From Betaproteobacteria bacterium (GTDB taxonomy: Bacteria; Pseudomonadota; Gammaproteobacteria; Burkholderiales; Casimicrobiaceae), in assembly GCA_016720425.1 (NCBI GenBank), contig JADKKQ010000009.1, positions 151,487-215,486 on the forward strand: DNA of 64,000 bases, written 5' to 3'. Positions 9,080 through 17,563 of the stretch are shown here, one piece after another (position 1 is the first letter of the stretch; the number at the start of each line of letters is the position of its first letter). A program made the translations under genes and the position numbers. Below the pieces are notes generated by a model, which saw only the letters and a program-made list of their open reading frames with translations, was not told the origin of the DNA and ran no database searches.

Positions 9080-10159
9080 ATGCCGAGGGCACGCAAACTG
9101 CCGATCGACCTGTGGCCCGCCGCCGACCGGGACCGCTGGCAGCGCACGACCGTGGCGGTCGACTTCTTCGACGCCGACGCGTCGGCTGCCCACTGGTCAA
9201 CCAAAACGCGCTACCAGGCCCAGGCGGCGTACGGTCGCTGGCTGTCATACTTGACGGCCGCACACCCTGCCGCGCTGCGCTTGCCGGCGGCAGAGCGGAC
9301 CGATCGCGTCCGAGTCCACGACTACGTCGTCACGCTCGCCGACCGCATCACGGCGATGAGCATCGCGGCCGAGCTTGGGCATCTGATCCTGGCGTTGCGC
9401 AATCTCGCGCCGGATGCCGACTGGACCTGGCTGCGGCAATGGCAGTATCGGTACGAGAAGGCCGCGGTTCCGCGGGAGAAACGGCACAAGATGGTCCATC
9501 CCTCACGCCTCATCGAGCTCGGGCGCGCGCTGATGGATGGGGCCGATGCAAGGCTCCAGAAGATCGATCGCGCGTGCCAGTACCGGGACGGCCTGCTGAT
9601 CGCCCTGCTGGCGTATCGGCCCCTGCGCCGGCGCAGCCTGGCCGAACTGCGGCTGACGACCCACCTGCGTCCGATTGGCAGCGGGTACGTATTGGCGTTG
9701 CAGAACGAGAACACCAAGGCAGGGCTGGCGCACGAGTTCCCTGTTCCGGAATCGCTCGTGCCGTACCTGACACGCTACCTCGAGTGCTACCGACTGCTGT
9801 TTCCGCATCAAGACCACGAAGATGCGTTGTGGCTGTCGGCGAAGGGTGGCGCCCTGACCGACGGTGCGATCTATCTCCGCGTGTGCCGACGCACCAGGAC
9901 AGCGTTCGGCACGGCGATCCACCCGCATCTCTTTCGCGACATCGCCGCGACCACGATCGCGCGCGAGGCGCCGGAGAGTCTCGCCGTCGCCCGCGACCTC
10001 CTTACCCATGCCAACGTCGAGACGACCCTGCGCCACTACACCCAAGCGCGGACCATCGACGCCGCACGCCAATACGCTGCCGCTATCGATCGGTTTCGCC
10101 ATGGCGCCAAAGCCGCCGAGAACGTAGGCCCGCCGCGCGCGTTCGACCGTCGGCGTTAG
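9080..10159 (+). CDS. Tyrosine recombinase (short form)
   Basis: 359-aa tyrosine recombinase, shorter than its upstream neighbour and not closely similar to it. Catalytic residues: Arg in YRPLRRRSLAEL, H283-L-F-R286 (HPHLFRDIAA), H310 in LLTHANVETT and Tyr320 in LRHYTQA. The third catalytic residue is in a LLTH rather than the usual LLGH context. It begins 3 bp after the preceding stop. The two probably act as a heteromeric pair on the same attachment sites; that is inference from the tandem arrangement. Confidence 0.88.
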   Translation: MPRARKLPIDLWPAADRDRWQRTTVAVDFFDADASAAHWSTKTRYQAQAAYGRWLSYLTAAHPAALRLPAAERTDRVRVHDYVVTLADRITAMSIAAELGHLILALRNLAPDADWTWLRQWQYRYEKAAVPREKRHKMVHPSRLIELGRALMDGADARLQKIDRACQYRDGLLIALLAYRPLRRRSLAELRLTTHLRPIGSGYVLALQNENTKAGLAHEFPVPESLVPYLTRYLECYRLLFPHQDHEDALWLSAKGGALTDGAIYLRVCRRTRTAFGTAIHPHLFRDIAATTIAREAPESLAVARDLLTHANVETTLRHYTQARTIDAARQYAAAIDRFRHGAKAAENVGPPRAFDRRR

Positions 10160-10213
10160 CACCCCGTGATCTCCCCGTTCCTGCACGAGGCTTCGACCCT
10201 ACCCTGACACCCG

Positions 10214-10909
10214 ATGACCACGACCCATCCACATTCGGCGGTGATCGAGCAGATGCGCCGACAACGCGCGACCCCGACTTCTGTTCGGGACGGCGATGCG
10301 ACGCCCGCGCTTCGGCGCCTGGAGTCAGCGAGCACTATCGGTCTCGCAGCCGGCCTGCGGCAGCTCAACGCCAGTGGACGCCTTGCGCGGCTGCTCGGCA
10401 ACGACGATCCGGATGAAGTAACGGCCGTGCTCGACGAGCTCGCGTCGCTCCTCGCCCGCATCGGCTATCACTGGCGCAGTACGCTGGCCAGCAAGGCACA
10501 GCGAAACCGGCGTTCCGTCCGACGATCCCGTTCATCGATGCAACCGACGAGGAAGCGGGGTCGCACCCGTGGCTCCGTGAACTTCGCGGCCCGCCAGCTC
10601 GGACTGGGCTTGGCGGTGATCTGGAACGAGCAGACCGCGCGGCCGCCCACTCGTTGTGAATCGCGACCGGGCAGTCGTCGGCCCACGTACACGAACTTCG
10701 TGGCGGCGATCGCCGTCCTGGTGCCGATGCTGTTCCGCCAGACCGTACCGTCGGGGCTGCCCGACGTCGAGTACCTCGTCCGCGTCAGCGTCCATGACTT
10801 TCGGGCGGCGATGGCCTCGCCGGAGGAGTACCGGCGACGCGGATTGCTCGACGAGCAGCAGTGGCTGGATGCAGCCGGCAGCAGTGCCCAACAGGTGACG
10901 CAGCCATGA
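10214..10909 (+). CDS. Unrecognised 231-aa protein of the recombinase module
   Basis: I do not recognise a family. The protein is Arg-rich and basic in its central part (residues about 95-120, RNRRSVRRSRSSMQPTRKRG), which suggests nucleic-acid binding. A more hydrophobic helix near 160-175 (FVAAIAVLVPMLF) is followed by an acidic-polar C-terminus. It starts 54 bp after the second recombinase and reads the same way. Tn554-type elements carry a small accessory protein (TnpC) downstream of their two recombinases, and this gene occupies the equivalent position, but I see no sequence resemblance I can claim. Confidence 0.65.
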   Translation: MTTTHPHSAVIEQMRRQRATPTSVRDGDATPALRRLESASTIGLAAGLRQLNASGRLARLLGNDDPDEVTAVLDELASLLARIGYHWRSTLASKAQRNRRSVRRSRSSMQPTRKRGRTRGSVNFAARQLGLGLAVIWNEQTARPPTRCESRPGSRRPTYTNFVAAIAVLVPMLFRQTVPSGLPDVEYLVRVSVHDFRAAMASPEEYRRRGLLDEQQWLDAAGSSAQQVTQP

Positions 10910-11003
10910 CGAATTCTTCTCCCTCCCGCCTTCCGCTGGGCGCAGCCACCATGGGGTCAACCGTGTCGACTTGCGATGCGGTAGCGAACCATCGAAGCCC
11001 GCC

Positions 11004-11249
11004 ATGGCGCCTGCCGATACGATTCATCCCCAATACCTGTCACTTGCCGAGGCCGGCGCCATCGCCAGCTTCTCCACGCGCACGCTGCGGCGCGCCATCG
11101 CGGGCCATAAGCTGCAGGCGCATCATGTTGGGCGCAACGTGCGCATCGAGTTGGCCGAGCTGCGGCGCTGGATCGAAGCCGACGGCGCCGCAGCGATCGG
11201 TTCCTGCGGTGTCGCCATTCCCGCGTCGAGCTCGAGGTCCGGGCGCTGA
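11004..11249 (+). CDS. Excisionase-like helix-turn-helix protein
   Basis: 81-aa protein from the ATG at 11004 (a TTG at 10971 would add 11 residues). QYLSLAEAGAIASFSTRTLR followed by RAIAGHKLQAHHVGRNVRIE and LAELRRWIEA is the typical winged HTH_17/excisionase-family fold: recognition helix, then a beta wing carrying VGRNVRI. Such proteins act as recombination directionality factors or local regulators. Its place between two recombinase types makes it the likely directionality factor of the element. Confidence 0.75.
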   Translation: MAPADTIHPQYLSLAEAGAIASFSTRTLRRAIAGHKLQAHHVGRNVRIELAELRRWIEADGAAAIGSCGVAIPASSSRSGR

Positions 11250-11299
11250 CCGATGCTCATCGGTGTGCGCCTCGGCGTTCAGCAGCAAGGGTCGGCCGG

Positions 11300-11533
11300 A
11301 TGCTGACCCCGCCTGCTGGTCGTCCGATCGACGATCCGCTGCTCGAGTTCATCGCGCAGGTCGTAGCGCAGGAGCTGGCCGGGACCTTGGCTACTCCATC
11401 GGCCGAACGGACGCCGCCAAAGGGGACTGTCGATGAAGACCGTAAGCGCCGCCATCTACGCACGGTTCTCGACCGACAAGCAGGATCGCTCGTCGATCGA
11501 GGATCAGACGCGAACCTGCCGGACCTGGGCTAA
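11300..11533 (+). CDS. Small unknown ORF overlapping the serine recombinase start
   Basis: 77-aa frame starting at ATG 11300 and overlapping the serine recombinase by 101 bp. Residues 12-30 (DPLLEFIAQVVAQELAGTL) look like an amphipathic helix. The part beyond residue about 45 lies inside the recombinase gene and is less convincing. Small helical ORFs often precede large serine recombinases, so it may be real, but no family is recognised. Confidence 0.35.
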   Translation: MLTPPAGRPIDDPLLEFIAQVVAQELAGTLATPSAERTPPKGTVDEDRKRRHLRTVLDRQAGSLVDRGSDANLPDLG

Positions 11534-13055
11534 GAACAACGGCCTCGCCGTCGTCGCGGAGTTCGCCGACGAAGCCACGAGCGGCTCGGTGCCGGTGACC
11601 CGCCGCACGGGCGGCGGCGCCATGCACGCCGCAGCCCTGGCGGGCCAGTTCGACGTGCTGATCCTGGAGGGGCTCGACCGGCTCTCCCGTGACCAGGTCG
11701 ATCAGGAGCAGGTCGTCCGCCGCCTCGAGCACCGCGGCATTCGTCTGGTCGGCATCTCCGACGGCTACGACAGCAACTCGGGCGAGTCGCGCTTCATGCT
11801 GCGCGGCATGCGCGGCATCGTCAACGAGGTGTACCGGCGCGACTTGCCGCCCAAGATCCGCCGGGGTTTGGCCGGTCAGATCGCACGAGGCTTCCACGCT
11901 GGCGGGATGTCCTACGGCTACCGCAGCGTGCCCGTCGGGATGAACGACCGGGGCGAAGCCGATGGCTTTCGCCTGGAAGTCATCCCCGAGCAGGCGGCCA
12001 TCGTGCGCGAGATCTTCTCGCGCTACGGCGCCGGGCAAGGCATGACCCGGATCGCCGCCGATCTCAACGCCCGCGGCGTACCCGGACCGGGGCGCAAGAA
12101 GAACAAGCCGAACACCTGGTCGGCCACCGCGCTCTACGGCACGCCACGGGCCGGCTCCGGCCTGCTCAACAACGAGCTCTACATCGGCCGCTATGTGTGG
12201 AACCGCCGGGAGTGGGTGAAGGACCCCGACAATCCCATGCGACGCGTACCGCGGATGCGTCCACCCACCGAGTGGCACGTTGCCGATCGACCTGACCTCA
12301 GAATCGTCGACGACGAAGCCTGGAAGGCCGTGCGCGCGCGGATGGAAGCGCCGCGCCAGGGCAGCGGCCATCGCGGGCGGGGCGGCGCGCCGCGGACGCT
12401 CTTCGGCGGCCTGCTGCGCTGCGGCCACTGCGGCGGACCAATGATCGCGGTGCACACACGCTACTACGGATGCGCCGCGCACAAGACGAGAGGCTCGGCA
12501 ATCTGCCAGGGAACGTCGGCCCCGCGGGCCGAGACCGATCGGCGGCTGATCCAGGGGCTGCGCGATGAAGTCCTCGCACCGGCGGCGATCGCCAAGATCA
12601 GCGCGCGGGTCAAGGAACTGCTGCACGACCTGCAGAAGCGCGCCGGCGACGAGACCGTTGCCCGCGACGATCGGGTCGCGGCTCTGGAAGGCGAGATCGG
12701 CCGGCTGACCGACGCGGTGGCCCAGATGGGGCTCTCCGCCGCGCTGCGCACCCGGCTCGTCGCTGCCGAGGCGGAACTCGCCGAGCTCACGGCCAAGGCA
12801 ACGGGGCGCCAAACGTCGCCGGTCGCCTGCGACGGGGAGCAGGTCGGGGCCCGGATCCGTAAGGTCGCCCTGCGGCTGGAACAGGCGCTGGCGACCGACG
12901 TCGAAGTCGCTCGCAGGATCCTCGGCGAGAGGCTGGGCGACATCCGCGTCGAGGAGAGGGACGACGGAATCTACGCCCAGATGGACATCGGCCCCGTACT
13001 GCTGGAGGCAGCCGGGGCCGATGTTGCTGGATGTGGTTGCGGGGGCAAGATTTGA
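11433..13055 (+). CDS. Large serine recombinase
   Basis: 540-aa large serine recombinase. The N-terminal resolvase domain (1-150) has YARFSTDKQD with nucleophile Ser13, and DRLSRDQ. The recombinase domain (about 160-300) contains GMSYGYRSVP and LNNELYIGRYVWNRREW. A zinc ribbon follows at about 320-355 (RCGHCGG...YYGCAAHKTRGSAIC). A coiled coil (about 390-460) and a DNA-contacting C-terminus complete the standard layout. The last six sense codons and the TGA lie inside a fragment of a tRNA gene, so the present C-terminus was set by integration or rearrangement at that site. It is in the same direction as the two tyrosine recombinases and probably in one operon. Confidence 0.93.
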   Translation: MKTVSAAIYARFSTDKQDRSSIEDQTRTCRTWAKNNGLAVVAEFADEATSGSVPVTRRTGGGAMHAAALAGQFDVLILEGLDRLSRDQVDQEQVVRRLEHRGIRLVGISDGYDSNSGESRFMLRGMRGIVNEVYRRDLPPKIRRGLAGQIARGFHAGGMSYGYRSVPVGMNDRGEADGFRLEVIPEQAAIVREIFSRYGAGQGMTRIAADLNARGVPGPGRKKNKPNTWSATALYGTPRAGSGLLNNELYIGRYVWNRREWVKDPDNPMRRVPRMRPPTEWHVADRPDLRIVDDEAWKAVRARMEAPRQGSGHRGRGGAPRTLFGGLLRCGHCGGPMIAVHTRYYGCAAHKTRGSAICQGTSAPRAETDRRLIQGLRDEVLAPAAIAKISARVKELLHDLQKRAGDETVARDDRVAALEGEIGRLTDAVAQMGLSAALRTRLVAAEAELAELTAKATGRQTSPVACDGEQVGARIRKVALRLEQALATDVEVARRILGERLGDIRVEERDDGIYAQMDIGPVLLEAAGADVAGCGCGGKI

Positions 13056-13078
13056 ACTTGCGACCTTCGGGTTATGAG
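13034..13078 (-). tRNA. 3'-half fragment of initiator tRNA-Met (not functional)
   Basis: Read on the minus strand, this 45-nt segment runs from the anticodon loop CTCATAA (anticodon CAT) through the anticodon stem 3' side, variable loop and T arm (GCAAG-TTCAAAT-CTTGC, a perfect 5-bp stem) to an acceptor end CCCCCGCAACCA. The 5' half is missing: upstream of CTCATAA the sequence no longer matches a D arm. Such 3' fragments are typical attachment-site relics left by integrating elements. The rest of 13079-13380 holds no gene; a TTGACA at 13295-13300 could be a -35 box for the next gene. Confidence 0.75.
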
Positions 13079-13380
13079 GCGGACAAGGCCTATATTCGAA
13101 CCTAGTAAATCAACAACTTGCAACGCTTGCCAAACTCGAAACGAATCTATCCAAGGCACAGTTTAGGCACACTCAATCCTGGCGAGTCACAAATGACATT
13201 TTCGCGCGCGCCCCCGCTTCGCTCCAATGCAGTTCGGCCGGAAACTTATTCCGCTCGCGCTGTTCTTACGAAGCGGCGCGCTGACAGGCCAGTCTTGACA
13301 TCGCCCTCCTCCAACCCGACATGGTCATGGACGAAAATTGAACTCATCGCACCAGCGGAGATTCAGGTTGGAGTGCCCCC

Positions 13381-14409
13381 ATGGTTCGTAAGAAATTGAG
13401 AGTGGTATATCGCGGGTGGAGCCTGTTCCTCGCGCTGCTCGTTGCGCTGCCAATCGGTTTGCTCCAAGGCGGGGCAATTGCCGCCGATGCGACAGCGCCA
13501 GCCACTGAGCAGTCTCCGCAGGCCACGCAGGCGCCGTACTCGACGTACGATTTGGAATGGACCGACTTGTCACGCGGACGAGCAGTGCCGGTGCGGCTTT
13601 ACCTGCCGGCCGCCGCCTCGAGCGAGAACCCGGTGCCTTTGGTCGTGTTCTCCCACGGCATCGGCGGCTCGCGCTCGGGCTACAGCTATCTTGGGCGTTA
13701 CTGGGCAAGCCAGGGTTTTGCCAGCCTTCACGTGCAACACGTGGGGAGCGATACGAGCATCTGGTTCGGCAACCCATTCGGCCTGCCTGGGCGTCTGCAG
13801 GATGCGGCGCAGGAGAACGAGGCCATCGCCCGCGTCCATGACTTGCACTTCGCGCTCGACTGGCTGTTGGCCAGCGAGTTGGCATCGCGCATCGACGCCC
13901 TGCACATCGTCGCGGCAGGGCATTCATACGGAGCCAACACTGCACTGCTGGCGGTCGGTGCGCGCGTCGAACGCAACGGGCAGATCATGGACCTGCGCGA
14001 TCCGCGCATCAAGGCGGCTATCCTGATCTCCTCGCCACCGTTTTACGGCACGCCGGCGCCCGGCCGAATCCTGGCCAGCGTGACAGTGCCCACGCTGCAC
14101 ATCACTGCCACCGAGGACGTGATCCGCGTACCGGGCTACTACTCCGGCGCCGAAGATCGCGTGGCGGTATTCGATGCTATCGGCGGGCCACGCAAGACCC
14201 TTGCAGTATTCGCCGGTGGCTCGCACAGCATGTTCACCGACCGCTCGGGCACCGGCGGCGCCGAGTTGAACGGCCTGGTCAAGGTGGCGACGAAGGAACT
14301 TGCGCTGGCCTTTATGCGCAACGTGTTCGGCGCGTCCGACGAGCCGCTACGCCGCTGGTCGACGCAACACAGCGCCATCGTCTCGCGCTACGTTCTTGGC
14401 GAACGCTGA
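13381..14409 (+). CDS. Secreted alpha/beta hydrolase (PAF-acetylhydrolase/dienelactone-hydrolase-like)
   Basis: 342-aa exported hydrolase. The signal peptide covers about residues 1-35 (WSLFLALLVALPIGLL, cleavage near AIAADA). VVFSHGIGGSRSGY is the oxyanion-hole motif, AAGHSYGAN the nucleophile elbow (GHSYG), ITATEDVIRV a likely Asp region and GGSHSMFT the His. GGAG lies 8-9 bp before the ATG. Family members cleave short-chain esters or lactones. It stands alone between the recombinase module and IS debris, so context gives no pathway. Confidence 0.85.
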   Translation: MVRKKLRVVYRGWSLFLALLVALPIGLLQGGAIAADATAPATEQSPQATQAPYSTYDLEWTDLSRGRAVPVRLYLPAAASSENPVPLVVFSHGIGGSRSGYSYLGRYWASQGFASLHVQHVGSDTSIWFGNPFGLPGRLQDAAQENEAIARVHDLHFALDWLLASELASRIDALHIVAAGHSYGANTALLAVGARVERNGQIMDLRDPRIKAAILISSPPFYGTPAPGRILASVTVPTLHITATEDVIRVPGYYSGAEDRVAVFDAIGGPRKTLAVFAGGSHSMFTDRSGTGGAELNGLVKVATKELALAFMRNVFGASDEPLRRWSTQHSAIVSRYVLGER

Positions 14410-14495
14410 CGAAGACAGCGCCGTCGAATTTCAGCGCACCAAGTGGAAGTTGTCAGACCGCGTTTTACGCTGGAAATCCCGCAGCAATTCGCGAT

Positions 14496-14681
14496 CCTGT
14501 GGTCCGCAAGTATTCGACCACGGGAGCGCAGGCTGCAGCGAATACTCGTGATGCAGCCCTGTCCTCCGCAGATATTCGATCACGTCAATGCAGGCACATG
14601 CGAATACTCGTGATGTAGGCCTGTGATCCGCAATAATTCGATCACGCCAACGCGGGCGCAAACGAGTACTCATGATGCAAG
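14496..14681 (-). repeat. Three 62-bp tandem repeats derived from a transposase 3' end
   Basis: Units begin with CCTGT at 14496, 14558 and 14620, an exact 62-bp period with diverged bases inside. Each contains TCCGCA, an ATTCGA(C/T)CACG block and, about 30 bp later, a CGA(A/G)TACTC(G/A)TGATGCA block. On the minus strand each unit encodes the same peptide end (GLHHEYS..PAL), which is the C-terminus of the integrase-core transposase remnant directly upstream. The array is therefore a tandem amplification of that gene's 3' end plus following bases. There are no spacers, so it is not a CRISPR. Confidence 0.75.
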
Positions 14682-14935
14682 CCGCCCAGCACCGAGCAGA
14701 CGCACACGGCTGTGTGTGCAACCAGATAGTGCCGCGAAGTGTCATCGGCACAGCGTACCGTGCCTGCTGGCGGATCGGGGACGCCCGGACCGAGCGTCAT
14801 GGGCGGACGCGCCGCGTTGTAGCGGGTCGCCCATTCCTTCAGGAGCGACCGCAGCCCGAGGCGCTTGATCGATTAATCCAGGCCCCTGGCTAAGATGCGG
14901 TCCCGGTCGTGAAGCAAATCGCGATGGCCCGCCTC
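14640..14935 (-). pseudogene. Remnant of an integrase-core (IS3/IS481-type) transposase
   Basis: The minus strand encodes disjointed pieces of a DDE integrase-core transposase: LLHDRDRILAKGLD (the HDRD strand), then LLKEWATRYNAARPPMTLGP followed by GVPDPP (family form: EWVxHYNxGRPHSSLGPGIPDPP), and finally VLGGLHHEYSFAPALA, the usual C-terminus. In-frame stops and an internal deletion between the first two pieces show it is dead. Its final codons fall in the third copy of the 62-bp repeat. Confidence 0.65.
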
Positions 14936-15553
14936 GTCACCGATCACCTCGCGTCGTTGCTACAGCTTCCAGTCGGCGCTCGGCTACTTGCACTTCACCT
15001 GAGCCAAATCGTTGCGCAATGAAAAGGAACGGACTACTAGCTTCCGCCGGTGACCGATGTGACCCACGCGCGCTTCTGCGCCTTGCTCAACTGCTTGAGG
15101 GCGTACTCGGCCTTCAACGCGGCACTCCTCGATTCATGCCGCTGGCGCTGAGGATTTGGATCAGAAGGCCTCATCCACAGCCAAGACGACATCGTGCAGC
15201 TGCTCAGGTACCAAACGCTGCACCGGTCCCCGCGGCGGTCGTTACTGCATCACCTCTGGCGGAAAAAAGCGCTACACCCGTTAGCCCACTCTCGCTTGAG
15301 TAGCTCGAGGAGTACATCGCGCGGCAGATCCGCGGCGGCACCCATGAGGCAACTCATGCTCGTGGGAATGATCTTCAACCACGCGACCAATTCACTGCGT
15401 CGGATCTCTCGCATCAGTGAACGCCCAATTGTTCCTGCCACGGCGACGTTGCGCCGCGTTCCGATCGGTACCATCGATCAATCTGAAACCTGGGACCGAC
15501 TCGAGCACGGCATGCCACGCCATCACTGACTCGTTGGCGGAATGCCGCAGACC
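14936..15553. other. Decayed sequence without an intact gene
   Basis: About 620 bp. Two minus-strand scraps look like former coding sequence: 15049-15180 (an Ala/Lys-rich end, AEYALKQLSKAQKRAWVTS, then a stop) and 15250-15474 (RRSELVAWLKIIPTSMSCLM, then LPRDVLLELLKREWANG). I cannot place either in a family. With the neighbouring transposase remnant this is best read as mobile-element debris. Confidence 0.4.
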
Positions 15554-15892
15554 TCACGTTGCCGGCCTCTCCACGACGATAGTCACGAGTATTGACGCGT
15601 CTTCGGTTGCGCGCAGCGAGTGAGGCACCTTGCTCCCAAGGTACATGAGATCGCCGGCATGCATCGTCTTGGAGCTTCCATGTGCCGTAACTTCAATCAC
15701 GCCTTCGAGACATTGCATCGTAATCGGACCCTCTACCGCATGGTCATGCAACTCCTTGCCAGCCGGCATGACAAGTCGCATGACCTTGAGCTGCTCGTCG
15801 CGCAACAGCGTCGTGGACTGGGAGTCGTCGAGTGGAGCGCCCAACGGCCGAAGGTCGATGAGTTCGCCGGACGAAGCATGTTTGGTAGCCAT
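15554..15892 (-). CDS. Small cupin protein
   Basis: 112-aa cupin. The first motif region is MPAGKELHDHAVEGPITMQC and the second LMYLGSKVPHSLRATED, enough for one beta-barrel with a His-based metal site. It lies 24 bp downstream of nnrS on the same strand, so it is probably the last gene of the nitric-oxide-response operon. Cupins of this size often follow nnrS or nitrite-reductase genes; the ligand is unknown. Confidence 0.8.
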   Translation of the reverse strand: MATKHASSGELIDLRPLGAPLDDSQSTTLLRDEQLKVMRLVMPAGKELHDHAVEGPITMQCLEGVIEVTAHGSSKTMHAGDLMYLGSKVPHSLRATEDASILVTIVVERPAT

Positions 15893-15916
15893 ACTGACTC
15901 CTCAGAGGACGTGAAA

Positions 15917-17107
15917 CTATCCGGGCTTGCCGTCGAGCCGTGGCCGCGACAACACGGGCCAATAGCGGACTGCGTAAAGCGCAAACGCGGTGGACCAGCA
16001 AATGCCCGAGGCGACGACCGTCACAAGGTAAGCGCCGGGCAACAACATGCCGCCGAAGACGCGTATCGCGGCGGCGACTACAACGAGGACGTAGCAGGTA
16101 ACGTCGAACGGGTCCGCCACCAGCGGGCGCCCAGTGTGGCCGCGCGCCGTACGCGTCATCATGCCGATGGTCATGCCGCCGATCGCCCCGACCGTCAGCG
16201 CATGCACCGCGAGCAGTTCGCCTACGAAGCCAAGCGCGGCGAATCCGCGTAGTACGAGGTAGATAACAATCCAGCCGTAGGCCACGTGCAGGACCCACAC
16301 AATCGGCGCGCCGAACGTCCGCCACGGCTGCCAGAGGTAGAGCCGCGCGGCGTGGGCAACGGCAACGAGCAATGCGGCCACGGCAATGACCCCCGGGGTA
16401 GCCTGCAGCAGGTCGGCCGCAAGCAGGACGAGCACACCGCCCAGCGCGATTCTTTCGACCAATGGGTGACGCGTGGCTTTCACACCCGGTACGCCATTGT
16501 TGGTGAACATCGGAATCACGCGCCCGCCCATTACGGCCATGATGAACAGAACGACATCGAGTCCAACCTGCAGGCTCGCCCGTTCCGGCCACGGGAGCAT
16601 GCCCAGATCTGCAAGATGAAATACAAGCACGGCGAGGCCAAGCAGCAACAGGAGCGCGATGAAAAAGTAGTTCCGCTGGTTCCGGCTCTGCACAATGGGG
16701 ATGCCTATCCCGATGGCGACAGCGACCGGAAACGCCGCGTTGACGACCGCCGCGGCCGTCGCGAATGGGGTCATGATCAGCACGCGGGCGGCCACCCAAA
16801 GCGCTGCAAGTGCCATCAGCGGCACGCCTGAGGGCGTCGGCTTCCCGGTCCAGGTGCGAACGGCCGTGAGGAGGAACCCAGCAACTACCGCCAGCGTGTA
16901 GCCGTACAGCATTTCGTGGGCGTGCCACGACGGGGTACGAACATACATGGCGGGGAGATGGCCCGTGTATTGGCAGATCCAGAGCAGGATCGACAACGCG
17001 GCAAAGCTGCTGGCGAGCAGGTAGAACGGTCGAAAGCCCAAGTTCCAGAGCGCGAACCCGGCGGAAGCGGCGCTCTGCTGCGGTTGGGGGTCCTCAATCT
17101 TCAGCAT
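15917..17107 (-). CDS. nnrS: NnrS family haem-copper membrane protein
   Basis: 396-aa polytopic protein with about 12 membrane segments. It shows NnrS landmarks: the N-terminal GFALWNLGFRPFYLLASSFA, HAHEMLYGYTLAVVAGFLLT with paired His residues, and MGGRVIPMFTNNGVPG. NnrS proteins are under nitric-oxide control and protect cells from nitrosative stress or accompany denitrification; the exact chemistry is unsettled. It is downstream of the ferredoxin-reductase genes on the same strand, and all are likely under NsrR. The 129 bp upstream shows no second operator. Confidence 0.93.
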   Translation of the reverse strand: MLKIEDPQPQQSAASAGFALWNLGFRPFYLLASSFAALSILLWICQYTGHLPAMYVRTPSWHAHEMLYGYTLAVVAGFLLTAVRTWTGKPTPSGVPLMALAALWVAARVLIMTPFATAAAVVNAAFPVAVAIGIGIPIVQSRNQRNYFFIALLLLLGLAVLVFHLADLGMLPWPERASLQVGLDVVLFIMAVMGGRVIPMFTNNGVPGVKATRHPLVERIALGGVLVLLAADLLQATPGVIAVAALLVAVAHAARLYLWQPWRTFGAPIVWVLHVAYGWIVIYLVLRGFAALGFVGELLAVHALTVGAIGGMTIGMMTRTARGHTGRPLVADPFDVTCYVLVVVAAAIRVFGGMLLPGAYLVTVVASGICWSTAFALYAVRYWPVLSRPRLDGKPG

Positions 17108-17236
17108 CTGCCGCCCTCGCGAGACTCCATGTCGGTGCGATGTCGATCTGTATTGCCAAGCGTAGTACGGCTCGCCGGCGCAGGTTCGAACGCTCTGCTG
17201 CCGTCAGCGCAGCCGCGTCCACAGCCATGGAAGCGC

Positions 17237-17524
17237 TCAGGTCGCACTGCCGATGGCCGCAAGCGTCGAGCGCGCCTGTTCCTGCATCGCGCGGTAGGTG
17301 GATTCCCATCCATCCTTGTGCGGGTTGGTGCACGCGAGTCGGCGGGTGAGCGCCTCCAGAGCACTCGCCCGCCGGCGCGCGACTTCCAGCCGAGCCAATG
17401 CTTCTTCGTGTTCAAATGCATAGACGAACTCGACCTTGCGGTCCTGGCAGACCCCGATACACGTCTGGGGGGCCTCGATCTTTCCGCAGCCAATGCATTG
17501 CCAGGCTTTCACGTAGTCGTTCAT
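17237..17524 (-). CDS. Small cysteine-motif protein of the NO-response operon
   Basis: 95-aa protein not assigned to a named family. The N-terminus has WQCIGCGKIEAPQTCIGVCQ, two C-x2-4-C pairs that could hold zinc or an Fe-S centre. The rest is a helical, Arg/Ala/Glu-rich region (ALARLEVARRRASALEALTR) that looks like a coiled coil. It starts 39 bp after the preceding gene stop and reads the same way. A redox or nitric-oxide-sensing role is possible from the Cys pairs and the operon; that is inference. Confidence 0.7.
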   Translation of the reverse strand: MNDYVKAWQCIGCGKIEAPQTCIGVCQDRKVEFVYAFEHEEALARLEVARRRASALEALTRRLACTNPHKDGWESTYRAMQEQARSTLAAIGSAT

Positions 17525-17563
17525 TGCATCTCCACCACAGTTGCCGAACCCCCTCTGGGCACG

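Noticed and set aside
11300..11533. Anti-restriction or toxin-antitoxin small gene before the serine recombinase
   Set aside because: No partner gene and no motif; only the N-terminal half is free of overlap with the recombinase, so it is listed only as an unknown ORF.
13034..13078. A functional tRNA-Met gene
   Set aside because: The acceptor 5' strand, D arm and half of the anticodon stem are missing; only the 3' half is present.
14496..14681. CRISPR array
   Set aside because: The repeats are directly abutting 62-bp units without spacers, they encode a transposase C-terminus, and no cas gene is present.
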